NCBI GenBank assembly: GCA_027063785.1
Contig: JAMORC010000023.1
Location: forward strand, 1-37,756
Length of the DNA stretch: 37,756 nucleotides
Origin: Desulfurobacteriaceae bacterium
Lineage (GTDB): Bacteria > Aquificota > Aquificia > Desulfurobacteriales > Desulfurobacteriaceae
Direction of reading: 5' to 3'
Shown: positions 33,030-37,756 of the stretch, one piece after another
How the letters are laid out: each line of letters starts with the position of its first letter
Numbering within the stretch: position 1 is the first letter of the stretch
Translations under genes and position numbers: made by a program
The notes under the pieces: generated by a model
Database searches by the model: none
What the model was told of the DNA's origin: nothing
The model's input: the letters and a program-made list of their open reading frames with translations, nothing else

Positions 33030-33845
33030 ATGGAACTTGAGTGTTTTAAACTTGTTCCCTCCGGAAACCTCAAACTTGTTGAAGCGGTATCAGAAACTTT
33101 GGGATCTAAAAACAAAGCAAAAAAACTGATCAACGAAGGACTGGTGGCCGTTAATGGTATTAAAGAACTCCGCTACAGGAGGACGGTCTCCCCGAAGGAT
33201 AGAATTGTTGTCTCTCTTAATCCCTGCCTGTTTGAAAGGAAGCCTCTTAGGCTTCTCTACCTGAAGAAAGGAGTGGCTGTTATCTCAAAACCGCCATTCC
33301 TCAATACCAACCTTAACCCTCCGGATCTTGAAGGATATCTAAGGAAAAGACTCGGTAAAGAATGGCGCGTCGTTCACAGGCTCGACAGGCAGACCTCCGG
33401 GGCAGTAATAGCAGTCAAAGGAGATAGGCTGTTCGAGGCCTTTAAGGAAGAGTTCAAAAAAAGGAGGGTTCGAAAAGTTTACAGGGCCCTGGTTCTGGGC
33501 AGAATAAAAGGAGGAGGCAAAATAACAAAACCGATTGACGGGAAAGAAGCAGTAACGATTTTTAAACCTATAAAAGCATACCGATTCACAACCCTGCTCG
33601 AGGTAGAGATAGAAACCGGCAGAAAGCATCAAATCAGAAAACACATGGCCGATGTCGGTCATCCGATCGTCGGAGAGTTCCTTTACTACAGGAGAAGCTG
33701 GCCGGAAGCTCTCCTCTGTGCCCCGAGGATAATGCTGCACAGCTACATAATTTCCTTCAACCATCCCCAAACAGGAGAAACGGTAAACGTAAAAGCGCCT
33801 CTCCCGGAGGATTTTGAAAAGTTCCTATCTCTCCAGGAAGATTGA
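33030..33845 (+). CDS. RluA/RluD-family pseudouridine synthase
   Basis: Isomerises specific uridines in rRNA or tRNA. The 271-aa protein has an N-terminal S4-like RNA-binding domain ([20 protein letters not shown]), the catalytic HRLDRQTSG motif with the active Asp, then YRALVLG and the [19 protein letters not shown] motif near the C-terminus. RluD is the closest in architecture, but RluA/RluC and TruC relatives share it, so the exact target is unassigned. No strong ribosome site precedes the ATG. Its last 21 nt overlap the convergent rpoD gene. Confidence 0.87.
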   Translation: MELECFKLVPSGNLKLVEAVSETLGSKNKAKKLINEGLVAVNGIKELRYRRTVSPKDRIVVSLNPCLFERKPLRLLYLKKGVAVISKPPFLNTNLNPPDLEGYLRKRLGKEWRVVHRLDRQTSGAVIAVKGDRLFEAFKEEFKKRRVRKVYRALVLGRIKGGGKITKPIDGKEAVTIFKPIKAYRFTTLLEVEIETGRKHQIRKHMADVGHPIVGEFLYYRRSWPEALLCAPRIMLHSYIISFNHPQTGETVNVKAPLPEDFEKFLSLQED

Positions 33846-35516
33846 GAGGTCTATATCGAGCCCGGAATTTCTCAATTTCCTGAGAGCCTTTGATTCTATC
33901 TGTCTGATCCTCTCTCTCGTAACTTTAAGTTCCTTACCGACCTGCTCCAAAGTATGCTCGGCATAGCCGTCAAGGCCGAACCTGAGCTTGAGAACAAGGG
34001 CTTCCCTCTCCGAAAGCTGAGATAGAAGCTGAGAGACCTTCTCTTGGAGATCTTTCTTAATAACCTCATGCTCGGGAATGGGGCTCTTTGTATCTTCAAT
34101 GAAGTTCCCGAGAGTACTGTCTTCATCATCTCCTATGGGAGTTTCAAGGGAAACCGGTTCCTGAGCCAACTGGAGGATTGAGCGCACCTTCGAAGAGGGC
34201 ATTTTGAGCCTTTCTGCTATCTCTTCAGGCCTCGGTTCCCTTCCGAGTTCCTGGAACATCTGTCTGGAAGTCTTTATAACTTTATTTATCGTTTCAATCA
34301 TGTGCACGGGAATTCTTATAGTCCTTGCCTGGTCGGCTATTGCCCTTGTTATCGCCTGCCTTATCCACCAGGTAGCGTAAGTAGAAAACTTGTACCCCCT
34401 CCGGTACTCAAACTTATCAACGGCCTTCATAAGGCCGATATTTCCTTCCTGAATTAGATCCAGGAAGTGAAGTCCCCTGTTTATGTACTTTTTGGCTATA
34501 CTGACAACAAGCCTCAGGTTAGACCTTACAAGCACCTGCTTTGCTTCCTGAGAGTCCTTTTTGTAGAAGTAAATCTTTTCGGCCAGGCGGTAAAACTCGT
34601 TTCTCGGCATATCAAGGCTTTTTATAAGCTGGTTGTAAGTTTCTTTTGTATCGAGGTATTTCTTTACCATTTTCTTTATCTCACGAGTCGTGTAGCGAGA
34701 AGCATCTATCTTTTCCCTAACATCATCATCATCAATTCTTTGAGATATCTGATCTATAGGAATACCGAGAAAAGAGAGTTTACCGCTGAGTTTTTGAATA
34801 CTCTTCTCGCTTGTTTTAAGGGTCTTATATTTTTTGTATATATCATCCGCCATCCTCTCATAGATTGAATAAGAAAAGGGGAGTTGCCTCAAAAGATTGT
34901 TAATTTTAGCCCAAGTTCTCAGCATTTCTCTTTTTACTTTTTTATCTTTTCTATTCCTTGCATACTTTTTTCTCAATTTCTCGAACTGAGGAAGGAGTTC
35001 TTTTACTTCACCGACTATTGCAAAGAACTTTTTTCTTCTCTGGCTTTCTCCGCCTTCCGCAAAATCGTCGGGAGAACGCATTATGTCCCTTACTTTTACC
35101 TCTCCGTTCTTTATTTTTTCCTCAATCTCCAGAACGTAGTCGAGAACTGCTCTCGTTTTAAGGAGGTACCTTAGGAGAGCTTTCCTTCCAAGCTCAACTC
35201 TCTTTGCAAGGGCTATTTCCTCATGCCTTTTCAGAAGCGAAATGCCGCTCATTTCCCTGAGGTAAAGCCTGATAGGATCGTCCGAACGGGGAAGAGTATC
35301 CGGGGCTATCGTTATCTGGAGTTTTGACAGATCTACGTGCTCCTCCCCCTCTTTCGGTATAATGTGAATATCAAACTCATCAAGCTGCGTTATTAGCTCT
35401 TCTATCAGCTCAGGAGTCAGCACCTCTTCATCAAGGTGTTCCATAAGCTCGTCAAAGGTTATGTAGCCCTTGTCTCTCCCTAAAGCTATGATCTCCTCAA
35501 AGTTGATTCTCTCCAA
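33825..35516 (-). CDS. rpoD: Primary sigma factor RpoD (sigma70)
   Basis: Directs RNA polymerase to housekeeping promoters. The 563-aa protein carries region 1.1-like N-terminus, region 1.2 ([22 protein letters not shown] near 80-100), region 2 ([11 protein letters not shown]..., [31 protein letters not shown]), region 3, and region 4 with the helix-turn-helix [22 protein letters not shown] charged non-conserved insert lies between regions 1.2 and 2. The start is TTG at 35516 with AAGGAGG 5 nt upstream, a strong site. It follows dnaG by 11 nt, the common dnaG-rpoD macromolecular synthesis pairing. Confidence 0.97.
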   Translation of the reverse strand: MERINFEEIIALGRDKGYITFDELMEHLDEEVLTPELIEELITQLDEFDIHIIPKEGEEHVDLSKLQITIAPDTLPRSDDPIRLYLREMSGISLLKRHEEIALAKRVELGRKALLRYLLKTRAVLDYVLEIEEKIKNGEVKVRDIMRSPDDFAEGGESQRRKKFFAIVGEVKELLPQFEKLRKKYARNRKDKKVKREMLRTWAKINNLLRQLPFSYSIYERMADDIYKKYKTLKTSEKSIQKLSGKLSFLGIPIDQISQRIDDDDVREKIDASRYTTREIKKMVKKYLDTKETYNQLIKSLDMPRNEFYRLAEKIYFYKKDSQEAKQVLVRSNLRLVVSIAKKYINRGLHFLDLIQEGNIGLMKAVDKFEYRRGYKFSTYATWWIRQAITRAIADQARTIRIPVHMIETINKVIKTSRQMFQELGREPRPEEIAERLKMPSSKVRSILQLAQEPVSLETPIGDDEDSTLGNFIEDTKSPIPEHEVIKKDLQEKVSQLLSQLSEREALVLKLRFGLDGYAEHTLEQVGKELKVTRERIRQIESKALRKLRNSGLDIDLSIFLER

Positions 35517-35527
35517 GGCTACCTCCT

Positions 35528-37156
35528 TTAAACTTTAAGTGTTTTAACGGCGTCTATTTCTCCCCGGCTAAGCCGAATAATTGCCTTTTTAAGCTCCACC
35601 TTGTCGTGCAGGTCCTTTTCCTTCCTCAGCCTTCTCTCAAGTTCCTTTTTGAGAACCCGGCAGAGAGCTGCTTTTTCTTCTTCTTCGGTCGTATCCATCA
35701 GCACTATCTCCGAAAGAAGAGGTGCAACCTCAGGGTATTCCGCCTGAATCGTGAACAGATCCCGCTCTCCCACTTCTTTTATGAAGGTGTAAACTTTTGC
35801 TACCTCCTTCGACAGGAAAATGTTAGGGGAAAGGTCTATCGGTGGAAGCTCTCCCTTCTCCACCACCGTCTTCAGAAACACCTTTTCGTAAGGTGGTACC
35901 GGAAGCGTTTCCTCCTTTTCTCCTTCTCTTTTCCCAACGAGGGGAGAGTGAAGTTTTAGCCATTCCTCCTCTATTCCGAACTCGGCCCTGAGTTTCGAAA
36001 GGTAATCGTTATAAAGAAAGGGGTTGGAAATTCTAAGCTGAACTAAAAACGGAGCTGATTGTTCGAGAAGCTCCTTAAGCTCGGATTCATTCAGTTCTTT
36101 AGAAAGCCCCAAAAGCCAGTCAAGAAACAGCACGGGTTTATTGACAAGATTCTTGAGAAGCTCGGGATCCTTCCTTGCAAGCGAATCTGGGTCTTCTCCT
36201 TCAGGAACGGGAACGACAAGGGACTCAATTCCCTCTTTCAGGAAGAGGCCGGCCGATCTTACAACGGCTTTTCTTCCCGCCTTATCTCCGTCAAACATCA
36301 AAAGAGGAGTCTGGGTGTAACGCTTCACAATTTTTACGTGGTTTTCCGTAAGTGAAGTTCCCATCGGCGCTACCGAAAAGTCCACCCCGCTCCTGTGAAG
36401 AGAAATAACATCAAAGTAACCTTCAACTATTAACACTTTTCTCTCTTTTAATATCCTGTCCCTTGACTGATAGAAACCGTAAAGAGTCCTGCTTTTCTTA
36501 AACAGGGAACTTTCGGGACTGTTTATGTACTTGGGCTCCTCACTACCTTTTAGGACTCTCCCGGCAAAAGCAATCACTTTACCGTTGTGACTGAATATGG
36601 GAATTATCAGCCTCTCCGCAAAAAACTCTTTGCCTCCCCTACTGATAAGTCCCAGCTCCTTAGCCGCCTTAACAGGAATCCCGAGTTCTTTGCCGTAACC
36701 CTTAGGAGCATAACCTAAAAGGAACTTCTCCGCCGTCTTTTCATCTATCCTTCTTTCTGCCAGGTAATCCGATATCTCTCCAATATGGCTGTAAAAGAAT
36801 TTAGCCGCTTTATAGCCGAATTCCTCAATTTCCTCTAACTCTTCCTCTCCATCAGACACGGGAACTTCTATCCCCGCTATCTCAGCTACCCTTTTTACCG
36901 CTTCATAAAAGGAGATATTTTCATACTTCTCAACAAAAGTAATAGCATTTCCGCCGACGCCACATCCAAAACATTTGAATATTTGTTTTTCCGGACTTAC
37001 AACAAAAGAGGGGGTTTTTTCCGGATGGAAGGGGCATAAGGCAGAAAAGTTCCTGCCAACCTGCTTGAGGTTTATGTAACGTGATATAATATCAACAATA
37101 TCGACTTGAGAGAGCAGTTCCTGCACAAAAGAGCGGGGGATTTTTCGGCTCCCCAA
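35528..37156 (-). CDS. dnaG: DNA primase
   Basis: Makes RNA primers at the replication fork. The 542-aa protein has the N-terminal CHC2 zinc finger (C41, H44, C62, C65 in [11 protein letters not shown]...KCFGCG), the RNA-polymerase core ([28 protein letters not shown]) and a TOPRIM domain ([11 protein letters not shown] and [10 protein letters not shown], with the metal-binding acidic residues). A shorter C-terminal helicase-binding region follows. The start is TTG at 37156 with GAGGTGA upstream; the nearest ATG is followed directly by a stop. It is the first gene of the dnaG-rpoD pair. Confidence 0.96.
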   Translation of the reverse strand: MGSRKIPRSFVQELLSQVDIVDIISRYINLKQVGRNFSALCPFHPEKTPSFVVSPEKQIFKCFGCGVGGNAITFVEKYENISFYEAVKRVAEIAGIEVPVSDGEEELEEIEEFGYKAAKFFYSHIGEISDYLAERRIDEKTAEKFLLGYAPKGYGKELGIPVKAAKELGLISRGGKEFFAERLIIPIFSHNGKVIAFAGRVLKGSEEPKYINSPESSLFKKSRTLYGFYQSRDRILKERKVLIVEGYFDVISLHRSGVDFSVAPMGTSLTENHVKIVKRYTQTPLLMFDGDKAGRKAVVRSAGLFLKEGIESLVVPVPEGEDPDSLARKDPELLKNLVNKPVLFLDWLLGLSKELNESELKELLEQSAPFLVQLRISNPFLYNDYLSKLRAEFGIEEEWLKLHSPLVGKREGEKEETLPVPPYEKVFLKTVVEKGELPPIDLSPNIFLSKEVAKVYTFIKEVGERDLFTIQAEYPEVAPLLSEIVLMDTTEEEEKAALCRVLKKELERRLRKEKDLHDKVELKKAIIRLSRGEIDAVKTLKV

Positions 37157-37205
37157 CTACATCACCTCTTTATAGAAAAGTTATCAGACTCAATGCTACT
37201 TGGTA

Positions 37206-37233
37206 AAATTATCCTGACATATGAGGAAGTCAA
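37206..37233 (-). promoter_or_regulatory. Candidate sigma70 promoter for dnaG-rpoD
   Basis: On the minus strand, TTGACT (37228-37233) and TAATTT (37206-37211) are 16 nt apart, about 50 nt ahead of the dnaG start, within the 121-nt gap 37157-37277. Nothing else gene-like is seen in the gap. It is based on box similarity only. Confidence 0.42.
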
Positions 37234-37277
37234 GCAGTACTGAAAACAGCTTTTACAAACAGAAACAACCTTATAAC

Positions 37278-37756
37278 TTAAGCTTTGCCTTTAATAAAAA
37301 AGTTCCCAAGACCAAACATAACACACCCCTCGACTAAAAGAGCCAAAAGTTGTCCTTTCACTTGAGCCAAAGGTAACCCTTTAACTGTAATAGCAAGGGA
37401 GCCGTTTATGTAGTACTTAAGGGGGGATAAGACCGACAGCCACTGAAGTACTTTTGGCATACTCTCTATCGGAGTCCAGCTTCCTGATAGGTATAGGATG
37501 GGAACCATGATTAAAATCGTTAACTGTGAAACCTGAAGCATGTTCTCCGATATTGAGGCTATAAAGAGGGAAAGTCCCGTTGTTGTAAATGCGTATGCTG
37601 CAGTTAAAATCAGGAAGTCTACTTCGCTCCCGTGACAAGGAACTCCTGAAAGCCTTTCAACGGTAAAAAATAGTGCAAGGGCGGTAAAGATTAGAACGAG
37701 AACGGACATTGCAATGACCTTAACTGTGGTAAAAAACTCAATAGGTACCGGTGAGA
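37278..37756 (-). CDS. ABC-2-type transporter permease, 3' part (5' end outside window)
   Basis: The C-terminal part of a membrane permease, open to the window edge: the codons before ATG 37709 remain in frame (SPVPIEFFTTVKVIA) and match the ABC-2 permease region ahead of a membrane helix. About 159 codons are visible. Four or more hydrophobic helices are present, plus the typical ABC-2 segment LYLSGSWTPIESMPKVLQWLSVLSPLKYYINGSLAI and a final membrane helix. The real start lies beyond 37756. An ABC ATPase and partner permease would be expected just outside. Its substrate, perhaps a drug or lipid, is unknown. Confidence 0.83.
   Translation of the reverse strand, partial: SPVPIEFFTTVKVIAMSVLVLIFTALALFFTVERLSGVPCHGSEVDFLILTAAYAFTTTGLSLFIASISENMLQVSQLTILIMVPILYLSGSWTPIESMPKVLQWLSVLSPLKYYINGSLAITVKGLPLAQVKGQLLALLVEGCVMFGLGNFFIKGKA

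Noticed and set aside
37234-37277. Possible hairpin after the ABC-2 permease (CTG-TTTT-CAG and CAGTACTG)
   Set aside because: The stems are only 3-4 bp and no T-tract follows, so it is not supported as a terminator.
1-37756. CRISPR arrays, insertion sequences, phage genes, tRNA or rRNA
   Set aside because: No spaced direct repeats, transposase or integrase motifs, or RNA gene signatures were seen by eye; the few gaps are too short.

Overview
The window looks like chromosomal DNA from a thermophilic, anaerobic or microaerophilic chemolithoautotroph, most plausibly Aquificota of the Desulfurobacteriaceae type. This is inferred from the gene set: a B12-dependent class II ribonucleotide reductase, aminofutalosine (Mqn) menaquinone enzymes, PEP synthase, an SQR-like flavoprotein and type IV pilus genes. 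It is also inferred from very compact packing, AGG/AGA-rich Arg codons, and frequent TTG/GTG starts behind strong GGAGG sites. No 16S or other phylogenetic marker was searched. I see no mobile element, prophage, CRISPR array, tRNA or rRNA.

Layout. (1) 18-5441, minus strand: a dcw-type cell-wall cluster read as murD-ftsW-murG, continuing into scpB, a cytidylate-kinase-like gene and a nicotinamidase. (2) 5535-8970: an M16 zinc peptidase reads away from murD from overlapping divergent promoters. It converges on a SurA/PrsA-like lipoprotein, and an ADP-ribosylglycohydrolase-family gene follows. (3) 9028-25724, plus strand: a 16.7-kb string of 15 co-directional genes with gaps of no more than about 60 bp. 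They are a membrane-tethered GltD-like oxidoreductase, a DtxR/MntR regulator, two tandem MqnE-like radical SAM enzymes, a 43-aa membrane peptide, ppsA, pgi, fabD, nrdJ, a clostripain-like lipoprotein, a Cys-rich lipoprotein, thiL, uppP, pilT and pilC. (4) 25717-32944, minus strand: a PabC-like aminotransferase, an SQR-like flavoprotein, an AddA/RecB helicase-nuclease, recO, ychF and a peroxiredoxin. (5) 33030-33845, plus strand: an RluA/RluD-family pseudouridine synthase. (6) 33825-37756, minus strand: rpoD, dnaG and the 3' part of an ABC-2 permease that runs off the window.

The most notable object is the peroxiredoxin at 32330-32944. It is interrupted by a TGA exactly at the peroxidatic cysteine (residue 53, in the context FTFV-TGA-PTEL). 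The frame is intact on both sides. Eleven nucleotides after the UGA there is a perfect 6-bp hairpin with a GGUC apical loop, the same spacing and loop type as the Escherichia coli fdhF SECIS. I read it as a selenocysteine peroxiredoxin (PrxU type), not a pseudogene. Standard gene calling would split it in two.

Other points: tandem divergence of the MqnE-like genes; non-canonical metal-site residues in the ADP-ribosylglycohydrolase homologue; a quinone-reductase-like flavoprotein lacking one expected cysteine; and three convergent gene pairs whose 3' ends overlap, leaving no space for ordinary terminators.
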